From contig NC_090726.1 in assembly GCF_036898095.1 (NCBI RefSeq), positions 39,926,460 to 39,990,459 on the forward strand: a DNA stretch of 64,000 nt, read 5' to 3'. The notes below the pieces were generated by a model, which was not told the origin of the DNA, did not search any database, and saw nothing but the letters and a program-made list of their open reading frames with translations. The translations under genes were made by a program, and so were the position numbers. Source of the DNA: Palaemon carinicauda (lineage: Eukaryota > Arthropoda > Malacostraca > Decapoda > Palaemonidae). This document shows, piece after piece, positions 18,101 through 29,060 of this stretch; position 1 is the first letter of the stretch, and each line of letters begins with the position of its first letter.

Positions 18101-18470
18101 TTATAGGTCCACGCATATGATTATGCAAACAACGGAAGTATTGTCCTTCTGGTATTTTCTGTATAGGCAAATTCCCAAGCACAGTGATGAACCTATCCTT
18201 AGATTACACATAACAGACAAATCGTTGTATGCTTATATCGGAAATTCAAAAACAGCCGCAAAATCTGGTAAATTTAAAACTGGCTTTAATTCCTTGAAAA
18301 AGTTCTACAAGTTTGAAATAGATATGAAGCCAATTAGGAATAAGTACATAATGAGAATGAGCTTTAAGTCGGTAACAAGATCAGTGTTCATGAATGAATT
18401 ACCTTCGTTTTATGGCATGGAGGTTATAAAAGGGGAAGTAAAAATAGTATTGCTAAAAACTGATAAATAA
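15162..18470 (+). CDS. Secreted protein with two kringle domains, 1102 aa, host gene
   Basis: A long uninterrupted exon with a probable signal peptide: a hydrophobic segment follows Met14 (MRLSLWMIVISNINYLMA), and Met14 may be the true start. Kringle 1 spans C44-C136 with all six cysteines (C44, C69 in EPCRFW, C107 in NFCRNPG, C118 in TPYCF, C131, C136 in CPIPFC). A degenerate kringle start follows (SSEGQEYQGKLDF). Kringle 2 spans C664-C753 (SYCLMQ, KSCFPWS, GNFCLFSP, DFWCHV, MCEIPNC). Between and after them are beta-rich modules. Two late ones share ITDSSLY (849-855) and ITDKSLY (1017-1023). Many N-glycosylation sites lie in a lysine/glutamate-rich linker (~304-360). Kringles bind proteins or glycans outside the cell; the actual role is unknown. 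No protease or kinase domain is present. Downstream AATAAA at 18866. Confidence 0.8.
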   Translation: MLGIHSKSSKSFFMRLSLWMIVISNINYLMAELPKGDEQLQDYCLRTHDGREYSSNLDLHKTKGVLEPCRFWENITSESEPSEPTNKTKIDILELKSKDETMLQNFCRNPGDFETPYCFSLNSSIKGKQSCPIPFCSELQHYRTSSEGQEYQGKLDFSSVINCQGACKVREHLGLSCPAQFQGNNGKLFTTLMPCDVPMLHEIPFFTETYRERTVSIPATTWYVPMSHRNITYSGSGELMLYLPDSSKFGSNLSVSFQIRLADPRDIDSFHFHINFLPGETFEDYYTVSFSKEGVEIQRIQYANKTVIIQEENTDNSTETGKNNTDDSKKAGKESRVDSNEEAKVKERNETRIIKKTNKSGIYAKLPIFKLRHDWLTFQIQFFGTRIYLYFEKESKPILQMNLPLGMMGMNEYQYKKQYVIRRFKTPRYVNFHSIEGTSIVALTMVNNKVYTCVEGRLKIPSEDNHTHIHPMAAMPLMYSDNDNPLDEKVKNWGRKLCLQLTNTPALVIFFSAPIYDSKNTDALKKVVTLLLEVQREVVKITRCMNIKNIDLKDMDISCDSNTEFVSEIELDGIIPVGEVVSLCIENYREGKQSIVRITGQIGENSILKETVLKGGAFLRYWTLMKKMPSKQDTTLSQLGPLGFYTFNKFCTSYKYINPLLSYCLMQAKDVNYIVHVNYTHQITWSKSGKSCFPWSYFKSHLAAMANREQAPEGNFCLFSPIDNQENRKDVHRDFWCHVDLRGTREMCEIPNCIDIITDMGCLSTVKEKLHISPTSSFQSYICNSNVDFNFYLDLDVPYEIGSGIRSQILNPEKGLAFYLRSFSSSEQGPVCFYLYCDLENYPLIEFKITDSSLYMDMAHLGVPMKYVEVSSERHSYYLNSWTFNVYTIAQTAVGWHLFHGDDFSPSITYETSHQLTKIQLSSCYQEDFTPTNQLVAVHVEPVLNDTEMREILGIQASAYEKGARVNRYYPTEKSISAGHYRSTHMIMQTTEVLSFWYFLYRQIPKHSDEPILRLHITDKSLYAYIGNSKTAAKSGKFKTGFNSLKKFYKFEIDMKPIRNKYIMRMSFKSVTRSVFMNELPSFYGMEVIKGEVKIVLLKTDK

Positions 18471-18865
18471 GATATTTATTCAGTTAACATCTTTTTTTTT
18501 GCATAAAATCTGTATGTATTTATTCCATTAAATCTGAATACAGTAGTTCTTTGATTGGAAGACTTTTGTTTTATTCCAAGTGAGGTTTTCAAATTGGTTG
18601 TTCCCTTAAACATGAAAGGGCTTTCAATGTAGTAGAAACACATTCTCTTAACCAATACAAAGCCAGTCATAATACTAACAGATGTGCAGTGTGTTTATCT
18701 TAATTTGAGGTGAGAGGAGAATACTAAATGTGGATAATGTTGAAGGTATCTATTTCCATAAGAACTATGATGTATTTATGAGAGAATTAACTTGTGTTAA
18801 TATGCTATATACTGAAAATGGTTCACTGGGCAAGGAATGGAAGACATCTCTTTAAAATAAGAGAA

Positions 18866-18871
18866 AATAAA
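18866..18871 (+). terminator. Possible polyadenylation signal of the kringle gene
   Basis: An AATAAA lies ~395 bases after the TAA stop. Other AT-rich candidates occur nearby, so the choice is uncertain. Confidence 0.35.
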
Positions 18872-18899
18872 ATGGAAAAAGTATCTATTAAAATGTTGA

Positions 18900-19910
18900 G
18901 GTCATATATTTTTTTATAGTTTTGACGAGGGAAATAACCATGCTTTATGCACAGTATTTTTCTTTTTATTATATAGGATGTCTATGGTATGTATCCAGAT
19001 TTATCACAGAGGTATGATTGATATATATATTTTTTTTATATAAAAATATGACACTAATAATAAAAGGAAATGTCTTAAAGCTCCCCCTATTTATTTATCA
19101 AGGAAGTTAGGCTAAGAAAATAGCTTTGAGGAAAAAGTGATAATTTTTTTTTGTAATCGGACCTCGCTTTGCTCTTTTGTTTTACATTGCCTACCTTATA
19201 CACTTGATATATAGTGTCTAATATAACTTTGAAAGATAGGACAAGTGTAATAACAATTGAATCCAAGAATTTCTTAAAAGAAGCTTTCAGAAGGTTCATG
19301 ATCCATTTTTATAATAAAGCAAGGAGTAGAACCACATTTGAAAAAGAAAAGTTATCTCCAATAATATGTCAACATGTAACAAGTCAGTCTTTGATATTAA
19401 CCATTATATGATAAATGTTTTGATAAAAAAAAAAAAATTATTTCTAAGAGTGCTGATAAAGTTGGGTATGGGGAAGTGCTTTTAAAATCAATAATACTCT
19501 AGATTTGTTATGTTGTGTTATTATTAATAGTTTATAATAAAAGTACAGTACAAATTCATTTTGTCAATTATTTTTTTTCCACACCAAACTTTCTGAATTA
19601 TTCTATCAATCGTACATGTAAATTATTCTAGTGATACACAGTTCACAAGAATACCTATTCCTTCAATAGTTTTGAAAAAATTGTGAATGCTACCATCAGG
19701 TAAATCTTTTCATTACAATAGATTCTAAAATAACTGGGGTTATAAAATGTAAAATGAGCTAATGCCTCATTATCACTTGGTCTAAAGCCTATACTGCCTC
19801 AACTTACAAAATTAATTAGTTCCAAGAAGCTGTTTGTAAGTCAGGGGTTTTTTTTAGATTTTGGCCTAGGGTATGCCTAACCTGAATCCCATACCTATTA
19901 TAAAAACAAT
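18900..19910. other. No gene recognised; AT-rich downstream region
   Basis: Highly AT-rich, with several homopolymer and TA runs. No domain or structured RNA was seen. Confidence 0.5.
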
Positions 19911-19914
19911 TAGA

Positions 19915-20290
19915 ATAGCGCCAACGTTATCCCTACGTGTCGTAAGAGGCGACTAAAAGGGACGGGATGAGGGGGCTGGGAACCCCCTCTCCTGTATATA
20001 ATCCTGCGAGACGTCAACATCCGGTAGGCCCTGCTGCTTCCTCCGGTGTCTTAGATGACCACGGAGGTAGCAGCAGTAGGGGATTCAGCATTATGAAGCT
20101 TCATCATCTGTGGTGGATAACGGGGTAGGGTGGGCTGTGGCACCCTAGCAGTACCAGCTGAACTCGGTTGAGTCCCTTGTCAGGCTGGGAGGAACGTAGA
20201 GAGTAGAGGTCCCCTTTTTGTTTTGTTTCATTTGTTGATGTCGGCTACCCCCCAAAATTGGGGGAAGTGCCTTGGTATATTTATGTATGT
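19915..20290 (+). repeat. Interspersed repeat, probably the 3' end of a non-LTR element
   Basis: The segment begins near ATAGCGCCAACGTTATCCCT, contains CGTGTCGTAAGAGGCGACTA, and ends near GGTATATTTATGTATGTAC. The AAGAGGCGACTA block is of the kind I associate with non-LTR 3' regions in arthropods, from memory only. No coding remains. It differs sharply in base composition from its AT-rich flanks, which supports an insertion. Confidence 0.45.
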
Positions 20291-20694
20291 ACAAGTCAAC
20301 AAATAGTCGGGTTCCATATGAAATAGATACCAGGTTATCCCAAATGTCATTTTGCTTACTGTATTAAATGATATAATATCGTTTTATTACAATATTTCTT
20401 CCTTTTGTCTTTGTTATTTTCAGTTGGATTTGTGTTTATATCTCTGAATGCTTGTAAGTTGAGAACCTTCTGTACTTAAGGTGACCAAAAGCCTATACTT
20501 AAAGTGAACATGAACCTTCAAAGAGGCAGAGGTTCTAAAAGACCTACAATAAAGCTCTTTTTTGGGCTCGAGCCATGTCGTCCTGATGGAAGTTCCCTCC
20601 GGCTACTTCCTACTGTATAATATTTCTGCAATTGATATAAGAGAATTACCGTCAGGTATCACAGGGTTCTAACCCCCGGAACGACTATCCGAAG

Positions 20695-21020
20695 ATATCG
20701 TGTGGCCTGATTGGTAACGTCTCTGCCTGATGTTTGCCAGTCGGGGGTTCGAGTCCCGCTCAGACTCGTTAGTGCAATTAGTGTCTGCAAGCTTACCATC
20801 CTTGTGAGCTAAGGTTGGGGGGTTTGGGGGAGCCTATAGGTCTATCTGCTGAGTCATCAGCAGCCACTGCCTGGCCCCCCTTGGTCCTAGCTTGGGTGGA
20901 GAGGAGGCTTGGGCGCTAATCATATAATATATGGTCAGTTTCTAGGGCATTGTCCTGATTGCTAGGGCAATGCCACTGTCCCTTGCCTTTGCCATTCATG
21001 AGCGACCTTTAAACCTTTAA
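20695..21020 (+). repeat. tRNA-derived SINE, copy S1 (full length)
   Basis: The head carries RNA polymerase III boxes: an A box TGGCCTGATTGG (20703-20714) and a B box GGTTCGAGTCC (20746-20756), spaced as in a tRNA. The body contains GAGTCATCAGCAGCC and GGTCCTAGCTTGGGTGGAGA. The 3' end reads TTTAAACCTTTAAA. Bodies of the same family occur at 26375-26605 and, inverted, at 27575-28290. Confidence 0.8.
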
Positions 21021-21379
21021 AACCATAGATATCTGCACCCTGAATAGACCTTTCCTCTAAGGGGAAGGATAAATGACGAACCGTTACATATCCTACCACT
21101 GAGCATATGGTATGCTGGAACAATGAAGAGAAAGACTGAAGAGGTGGAGTAATTAATATGCCTGCATGGACCCAAAACTTAAGGCCCATTTACACGGAGA
21201 TAGCTTACCAGCGTCAGCAAACTATCCCCATGCAAAGGCTTACCATCCTGGAAAGTTTACTTGCTGCTAGTTACTGGCGCCAGTGAACTATCCCCGAGTA
21301 AACTTGCCTTTATGGAAAGCAAACTTTACTTCTCTCAACTATTATTTAGAAAATACCGAAGAACAACGTCACTGTTGTG

Positions 21380-21720
21380 CCTTTGAAACTTTCTCCAAGG
21401 ATAAAAGGGATTTTGACGAAGGAAAAATCTATTTCTGGGGAGAGACCTGTGACGCCCGGTGAAAAGGGTCCTTCTTTACACTTTTCTGATATAAATCTTC
21501 CAAATATACCAGAGAAAGATAAAAGCATGGAATGCAGAGGTTACTACCCTCGCACGAGCACATTGTGGGTGTCGTTTATAAAGTAGGGGCGTGTGAAAAC
21601 CACTATTCACAGGCTGTCTTCCATTTAGATAATTCCTTTATCAAAAGGAAGGGCCGTAACAGAGGCCCTAGAAACCACACTTGGACCACGCCACCGACAC
21701 CTAACACGAGCGCTCTCTAG
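21380..21720. repeat. Interspersed repeat shared with 37507-38167 (inverted)
   Basis: Bases ~21428-21535 (CTATTTCTGGGG, AAATATACCAGAGAAA, GCATGGAATGC) match in reverse complement to ~38050-38167 (CTATTTCTGGGC, AAATATACCAGAGAAA, GCATGGAATGC). This is a dispersed repeat family of unknown class. Boundaries are approximate. Confidence 0.55.
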
Positions 21721-21729
21721 GACATCCTT

Positions 21730-24700
21730 CTGTTTTGGACTTGCTCGCTTGGTCGTATTTTTTTGTGCTGTAGATGAGCTCCATCTATTGAAGATCCGCA
21801 ATGAGATTTTTTCAATAGGAATGACAGAATCTTTTAAAGTGCCTTTATCGGTTTACATACACCACTAAAAAGATTTTTAACCAGTCCTCTCACTTGCTTA
21901 GAAAACTTTAAATACAATTTCCTTGATCTTTAACTGAACAAGTGACTCATCAATGTCTTCTTTAAGAGTAATGAGATAGAAGCGGGATAATCTTCTTTGA
22001 TATTATTTGCTCTGAAACTTTGCTAAAATAAAATCAATGCTCCCTCACTGTTTAATCCCATTAGGGCAAATGTAGATTGCAGTCCCATTTTGGCTGTAGC
22101 TAAAGCTAAAAGAAGAGATTTTAAAAGTTAAAACACTTAAAGGGTACTTTATCCAGAGGTTCAAACTACGGACCCCTTAAATACCTCAGTACCACATCCA
22201 AATTAAACTTAATTGGGTTTTGAGTCAGGTTTTTCAATGACGAAAGACCAAACAGTATCCCAAATTACACCATTGGTAGCTATATCTATTCTAAAATGTT
22301 ACAAAGCTGAAATTAAAATGGCTCTGTACCCTGTAATTGATGGAAGTGTGAAACCTTTCATATATTTAAGAAACCAGAAAACTTTAACAATATTGTTCAA
22401 GTTGGTTTAAGCTGCTAATATCTTTCTACTTTTACACTAACTTTAGTAGGTGTCCCACTGATGCCGATACAACTATTTGTAGGAGATCTTACGCTGATAT
22501 GATGAAGAGCCTGGAGGGTATCAATACACCCCTACCTCTAAGGGTACGATGGAGAATTTACATGCAGTTAGCTATGGCATGAGGGGGGGTTTTTGTGTAC
22601 AGTACTGCATGACTTTGTGGTTGATTAGATCTGTCCTGTTTAGTAGCTGGAGTGGAATTACCCATAGAAGAGACCAGAGGTCTGTGAACCACTCTCTTTC
22701 TGGCTAAAATTGCGCCACAAGAATCATCTTTGCATTTTTAGATAGACGGAACATGAGGACTAGACAAATCATGGCAAAGGAAGGAAAAGAATAAATAATT
22801 TTCTGTGCTTAAACCAGAACACAGAAAACTGAACTAATAAAACTTTCCTTAAAAACAAATCAAGAGGTATTTTCTAAACCTTTTCAAAAATAACTCGCTC
22901 ACAGCTAAGAAGGAACAGCTTCCACTTCCTCACGGTCCATCAATGCTTTCTCCTTAGCTATTTTAACTTTTTCCACTGAGAAGCCTTCCCTGAAATCCTC
23001 ATACAATCCCTTAACGGCTTGGAAAGGTGTAGGTGGTGTAGCTAAGGGGGTCTAACTGGAGTTCCGTCCGAGTTCCTTAGCTGTACTCGTACTAGATTTT
23101 GGACTTGAAATGTCAGCAGACAAAACTTCCCGTTCTCCTCAATAAGAGTGCTGGTCCTCAACTCACATGAACAAGGCATTCTTCATCACAATCATACCCT
23201 TGTCCCTCACCACTGCAACATGCTAAGCACTATAAGGATGACTAAGACTTACAATGGTACAAATGTTGGCTTAAGATTTCTTGATGTACTGCACAGTACT
23301 CTCATTCACGTCGAATACTCTACTCAAGTGTCAAAAGACATACCTTCCCTTCATTTATTCAGTACATTTATCTTTAGTTCTAAGGTTATTACATTCTTTT
23401 TGCCCTCAGGGGTAGGTTTGGCAGATGATGAAGCTCTCTTAGGGGCTGTAGTAAAAGTTGACTACATGGAGCATAAAGATGATACACTAGCTACTGTATA
23501 TATTTACAATAAGTAGTTGTAACAAGAGTGGCAATGCAAGGGTAGGGTACTGTGGCTAGCAGTGCAGGCAAAGAAATATAGAATGCTGGGAAGAGCACCG
23601 AGAATGCCGGACAGGAAGAGAAAAGATTGATTCAGCGAGGAGACCCACAAATAGCATAATCTATTCCATAATACAGCAAGCTTCCTAAGTGAATATAGCA
23701 ATAAGATCCACAAAATGTAAACATACAAATGTTAAGGTCCTGTTGTATACCTGTAGTCCATTCTAAATGATACCCTTTTCATTAAGATACATAATCTGAA
23801 AGCTGTACTGTATTGAGCTTATTAATACTTTACGCACTTATATTCCAATTTATTATCCAAAGTCCAATCATCAGTTTTCACTTGACTTTTGCATTTTATT
23901 TCATTACTTTTGAATAATTTTCTTATTAGGATTTTTTGCAGTACTGTATACGCTTAAGATTCTTTGCAGATCTCACTGCTTAACTGGCCTCTTCAATTTG
24001 TACATATTTGGGGTGCAGTGATCCCCCTTGCACTTATGTGCAAATTATCAGTGCTGCCATGTCAACCCACAAATACCCCACTTATAGAAATAGTTACTCA
24101 TAGCTTTGTACACTATAATGTACATGCCATGGCTAGTGCAAGTCTCCAGCTATGTACAAAGCATGTCTTCCAGTAGTTGTCACTCATCTGTGTTCCATAT
24201 GTGCACGACACTATTAGTGTGTTGCAACTTGCCACAAGGATAGTACACCTTGAGGAAGGGGCAATTTTTAATTCTGCTGTGCTTGACCTTTTTAATTCTG
24301 CTGTGCTTGACCAAATGTCATGACTACAGTGCTTTGAATGATCACTCATATAACCAATCTGAGAAACTATGATGAATGTCTTATACCATAAGAAAGAATA
24401 TGATTGTTAATTTACAAATTTATAATTATCTACACTTACTTGGTAGATAGCAGGTCTACAAGACTTGCAATTTGATGTTAGGAAATACCTTTAGGAAATG
24501 AGTGCATTGGTGGCTGATAACATTCTTATATTTGTGACTTACTTTTGTTAAGTTAGGCCATTGATTTAGGCTGTTAGATCATGATACTACTGTTGTAAAT
24601 ACAGTACACAGCTTTTCAAACGAAGGTTGTCCTTTCAAGTACATTGGTTATCAGTGGCATGGCCATTCCTTTGACAATTTGTTTAGACATGCTTTCTCAC

Positions 24701-24740
24701 AAAAAAAGGACAAAGTCTTTATAGCTCTGTGTATAAGATA
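21730..24740. other. No gene recognised
   Basis: About 3 kb with only short open frames and no similarity I can name. A small direct repeat, TTTTTAATTCTGCTGTGCTT, occurs twice near 24266-24310. Confidence 0.5.
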
Positions 24741-24744
24741 AAGA

Positions 24745-25085
24745 CATGTATGATAATTATATGGCTCCTGGGGACCTGGGAATGTGTAACTAATTCTCTT
24801 AATTTTAGATTAGGTGGTTTATTTGGAAGAATGTTATTAAGCATTGTCACTGCTAACCACCAGCTTTGCCTGTGATATTGCTGTCTCTTCAGCCTTAATG
24901 ATAATCTTTTAATACAACCAGCATTCATACTATGAATTGTATCTGGCTCCTCAGGACCTGAGTGTGTAACCGATTCTCTTAATTATAGATTAGGTGTTAT
25001 TTTTGGCAGAATGTTATTAAGCACTGCCACTGCTAAGCACCACATTTGCCCATGGTGTTGCTGTCTCTTCAGCCTTAAAGATTTT
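24745..25085. repeat. ~180-bp tandem duplication
   Basis: Two diverged direct copies each contain TGGCTCCT, AATGTTATTAAGCA and GCTGTCTCTTCAGCCTTAA. They start near 24760 and 24945. Non-coding; divergence suggests an old local duplication. Confidence 0.75.
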
Positions 25086-25709
25086 TTATGCAAACATCAT
25101 ATGTCCTATAAGCTGAGAGACATAACTCTTTCTTTCATGCTCCTACCTTACAGTCACTAATTATTGTGGTTTCAGAGGAGTTTTAGGGAATGATAACGTT
25201 ATAAGGAAACAGTTTCATAAAGTGGTGTTTTGGTTCTATCATTTCAACCTATTAAGGTGTATATCAAACATGTCCTCATTCTGTAAGAAATGCATCCCAA
25301 TTGTATTCCATATCAATGTGTATAATTCAGAATTGATCACTTTTTTTCAGATTTTAACATCACCACATTAATGAGGATAAACATGGATTATTTCATCATG
25401 AACATTGTCCTCGAGCAAGTAAGTAACTTGCTCACTAAAGGGTTAAAGTTTCACAAGATAAATAAGAATTTCCATGTAATGTAAGTACTGTAGTCTTTTA
25501 ATACCAAAAAGCTTCATCAATACCAATGGATCACACATCATTTAGTAGAGGTTCATACACAACTGTAGCCTATCAAATGCTGAGCTAGTGTTCTGAAATA
25601 CGCATAGTTTCACCAGCTTGGGATCTTTCAATCTCTTCACATAACCAAACCACTTTTAACAGACATTTTCTTTTCCACCTTAACAATACCAACTTTGTTT
25701 TTTCTTCTT

Positions 25710-25830
25710 TATCATTATCATCATTACAAGTTAAGTTACACCCTAGTTGGAAAAGCAGGACACCATAACCCTAGGGGCTCCAAGAGGGAAAAATAGCCCA
25801 GCGAGGAAAGAAAATCTGGAAACAGATAGA
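25710..25830 (-). repeat. 3'-end fragment of the non-LTR family inserted in DIRS copy 2
   Basis: It shares GTTGGAAAAGCAGGA and GGGAAAAATAGCCCAG with 30719-30830, the 3' end of the element at 30715-32370. It lies beside an ATTATCATCATT-type simple repeat, as at the intact 3' end. It is a short, dead-on-arrival copy. Confidence 0.7.
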
Positions 25831-26374
25831 ACATTTAGCCTGGTAGTGCAAGACAGTGAAAGACTATGGTAGGGAAGCTACGGCATTACCCAAGACTATA
25901 GAACAACGGTCTGAATTTGGAGTGTCCTTCTCCTACAAGAGCTATTTACCATAACTAGAGAGTCTCTTCTACTCTTCCCAAGTGGAAAGTAATCACTGAA
26001 CAATTACACTGCAGTACAGTACTTAACCCTTGAGTGAAGAAAAGTTTTTCGGTTATCTTAATGTTGTCGGGTGTATGAAGAAAGAAGAAAATGTGAAAAG
26101 ATTGGGCCAGACTCTTCAATGTATGTGTAGGCAAAGGAAAAAGGAGTCCTAACTAGAGAAGGATCCAATGTAGTACCTTACTATTTGGCCAATCAAAGAA
26201 CCCAGTAACTCTCAAGTGGTAGTCTCTCAATGGGTGGCTGGTGTCTTGGCCAACCTACTACCAGTCATATTGCAACATTTTTTTCATCTATTAATACCTT
26301 CTTATTCAACATATATTAAAAACAAAATTCCCTCCAATAACTCCCTCTGTTTCTAACACAGGATATTCAACCTT

Positions 26375-26605
26375 AACATCCTTCTGAGCTAAGGATGGGG
26401 GGTTTGGGGAGCCTATAGGTCTACCTGCTGAGTCATCAGCAGCCATTGCCTGAAGCCCCTTGGTCCTAGCTTGGGTGGAGAGGGGGCTTGAGCATTGATC
26501 ATATGTATATATGGTCAGTCTCTAGGGCATTGTCCTGCTTGATAGGGCAATGTCACTGTCCTTTGTCTCTACCATTAATGTGCAGACTTTAAACCTTTAA
26601 AGGAG
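26375..26605 (+). repeat. SINE copy S2 (5'-truncated)
   Basis: It contains the body of the S1 family (GAGTCATCAGCAGCC, CTTGGTCCTAGCTTGGGTGG, TCTAGGGCATTGTCCTG) and the end TTTAAACCTTTAAA. The tRNA-like head is absent. Confidence 0.8.
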
Positions 26606-26689
26606 TTGTCTAAAAAAAAAATCTCATTTATATAAAAGACAAAATCATCCAAATTATTTTCCTAATTATATAGGTAATTAAATGGTTAA

Positions 26690-26732
<43 letters not shown>
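26690..26732. repeat. (AAT)n microsatellite
   Basis: About 14 uninterrupted AAT triplets, ~80 bp after the S2 SINE. Confidence 0.95.
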
Positions 26733-26972
26733 TAATAGAAGCTCATGTTTATAATAGTTACCGCTGAAACAAGTTCTCTTTAATATTATAGGAAACGATA
26801 GAAAACGAAAATTATGGGTAACTAAATCACCACTACTATTTGACCTCTTTTTGGAAATTTTTCACTTTCTTTCTATATAATTGAAGTTTTAGCTGCCGTG
26901 AGACCTTGAAGGAGATTTAATTTAATAAAATAAGAAAAATATTGATTTTCATGCCTTGAATTATAGCAATTG

Positions 26973-27118
26973 AAGCTATATAGCAAAGCTTAAAGGAGGG
27001 AAATTGCTATAGCAAAGCTTTAAGGGAAATTGCTATAGCAAAGCTTAAAGAAGGGAAATTGCTATAGCAAAGCTTAAAGAAGGGAAGTTGCTATAGCAAA
27101 GCTTAAAGAAGGGAAATT
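26973..27118. repeat. Five tandem ~27-30-bp units with a palindromic core
   Basis: Units of the form TTGCTATAGCAAAGCTTAAA plus a GGAGGGAAA-type tail. TTGCTATAGCAA is a perfect palindrome, so each unit can form a small hairpin. Unit length varies by a few bases. Confidence 0.9.
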
Positions 27119-27574
27119 ACTACACGAAATGAAGGCTTACTTTTTTTTAAATCGTCATTTAAATAACAAGGAGCTATATAAATTGCATTGACAATTAAGT
27201 CATAAAATCACTTATCTAAAATGATAAAATTTACCTCCAGTTTTCACTGAATTTGTACAAAATTTGTTCCAATGCCAATGAATTTACAACGTCAGATTGA
27301 AAGAGTAAGCATAATTTGAAATTCCCAAACTACCATAAAAATCTTTAATCCAACAGAAACCTGACAGCCAGATATTCAATTGATTTTCCACCATTTAATT
27401 CTTCTATACAATTGCATTTACTTTTTCCAAAAGAGCTTACTATGTTTTTCCAAATGCCACAAAAAATAATTATGAAATATATTGAGAGGACGGATATCTT
27501 CTCATTATCTTATTTAGGTCCTTTATTACTTCCTTTCAAGGTTCTGTGGATAAATTACATAAGATTATTTCAGT

Positions 27575-28290
27575 GATTTAAAAGTCGCTCATGAATGGAA
27601 GAGGCAATGGACAGTAATATTGCCCTAGTAGCAAGCAGGATTATGCCCTAGAGACCAGCCATATACATATGATCAGCGCCCAAATCCCCCTCCACCAGAG
27701 CTTGGACCAAGGAGGGGTCAGGCAATGGCTGCTGATGACACAGCAGGTAGACATATAGGCTCACCCAAAACTGCGCCATAGCCCCCTCCCCCCCCCACCA
27801 CCACCACCTTAGCTCACTAGGATGGTGAGGTTGCAGCGACCAAAGAAACTACGTAACTTGGATGGTGAGGTTGCAGCGACCAAAGAAACTACGTAACTAG
27901 GATGGTGAGATTGCAGCGACCAAAGAAACTACGTAACTAGGATGGTGAGGTTGCAGCAACCAAAGAAACTACGTAACTAGGATGGTGAGGTTGCAGCAAC
28001 CATAGAAACTACGCAACTAGGATGGTGAGGTTGCAGCGACCAAAGAAACTACGTAACTAGGATGGTGAGGTTGCAGCGACCAAAGAAACTACGCAACTAG
28101 GATGGTGAGGTTGCAGCGACCAAAGAAACTACGTAACTAGGATGGTGAGGTTGCAGCGACCAAAGAAACTACGTAACTAGAATGGTGAGGTTGCAGCGAC
28201 CAAAGAAACTACGTAACTAGTTTGAGCGGAACTCGAACACGAGTCTAGCGTTCACCAGTCAGGGACGTTATCACATTAGCCACCACAAGC
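27575..28290 (-). repeat. SINE copy S3, with an internal 40-bp minisatellite
   Basis: The reverse complement begins with a tRNA-like head, TGGCTAATGTGATAACG (A box region) and GTTCGAGTTCC (B box). It ends with the S1-type body down to TTTAAA/GTCGCTCATGAATGG at ~27580-27600. Between head and body lie ten 40-bp units (27821-28220) that expand the segment corresponding to CTGCAAGCTTACCATCC of S1. A run of C and CCA triplets adjoins the array. Confidence 0.8.
27821..28220. repeat. Minisatellite, ten exact-length 40-bp units
   Basis: The unit starts GATGGTGAGGTTGCAGCGAC and ends CAAAGAAACTACGTAACTAG. Ten units occur with no length variation and only scattered substitutions (GCAAC, CATAG, CGCAA variants). 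Low divergence suggests recent expansion or gene conversion. Confidence 0.97.
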
Positions 28291-29060
28291 TTTGGTTTTC
28301 AATAATTGGTTAGTTTACCTTTATCCTAATCCATTTCTCTATAAAATACCAAGTACTGTACCTAACATGAGGAAATTTGGCAATCACATATTCATATTCA
28401 ATACAAGTTACATATTCTGAGCTATGACAGTAGCAGTGTTGGTAGTGGGGAAGTAAATAAAAAGAATAATGGAGAGTAAAATTATCTTACAAAATAATTT
28501 CATGCAAGTGTTCTGACCATAATCAGGAAGACCAAAGGAAGTGGAAGAATCTAGCAAAAGGTTATCACTACAATGAAGAGTAATGTTTAAAAGAGAAATT
28601 AAGAGGATTTAAATTGCGAGTTATGTGAGGTAAGGGAGGAAAGAACAGAGCATCCATTTACTTGCAAAAGGCTTCTAGACACTCGAACAAAAATAACTTT
28701 GATGCTAAGAATTTAGAATGCCCAACAAAAAAAGTGGCTCAGTATATAATGAGGGGAATGTAAATGAGGGACATGTATGATACGATGGTAATGCTGTCAG
28801 GGTAGTTTAGGACTGACAATGATATCAAGTCCTAACCTCTAGATACCAACATTTCACACCAGCTTAAGTGGGGTTTCCATAGTCATCTTGAGCTGTGGAG
28901 CGAGTCGTAACAGCCAAAAATTAGATAGGAGCATGAGTATAATGATACTGTACTGTACTACTTGCAGCTGAAATCAAAAGTGATTGCAAAGCTCAATGTC
29001 GGGTGGGCGAAGCTTGCCCTCAGTCCACCAGTAACTAATACTACATCGTTTATAGTTAAA
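28291..29060. other. No gene recognised
   Basis: Unremarkable AT-rich sequence between the SINE and DIRS copy 2. Confidence 0.5.

Noticed and set aside
19840..20290. Structured RNA or host exon at the GC-rich island
   Set aside because: No open frame with splice sites. Sharp borders and repeat-like motifs favour an interspersed repeat.
20695..20770. Possible tRNA gene
   Set aside because: A and B boxes are present, but the rest does not fold into a complete tRNA and the unit continues into a repeated SINE body.
21377..21586. Short open frames around 21.4 kb
   Set aside because: They lie within a dispersed repeat shared with 38.1 kb and are not conserved as protein.
23148..23516. 122-codon plus-strand frame
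   Set aside because: No recognisable domain, unusual composition or splice context; length is within chance for this sequence.
27821..28220. CRISPR-like array
   Set aside because: Units are contiguous with no variable spacers, and the context is an animal SINE, so it is a minisatellite.
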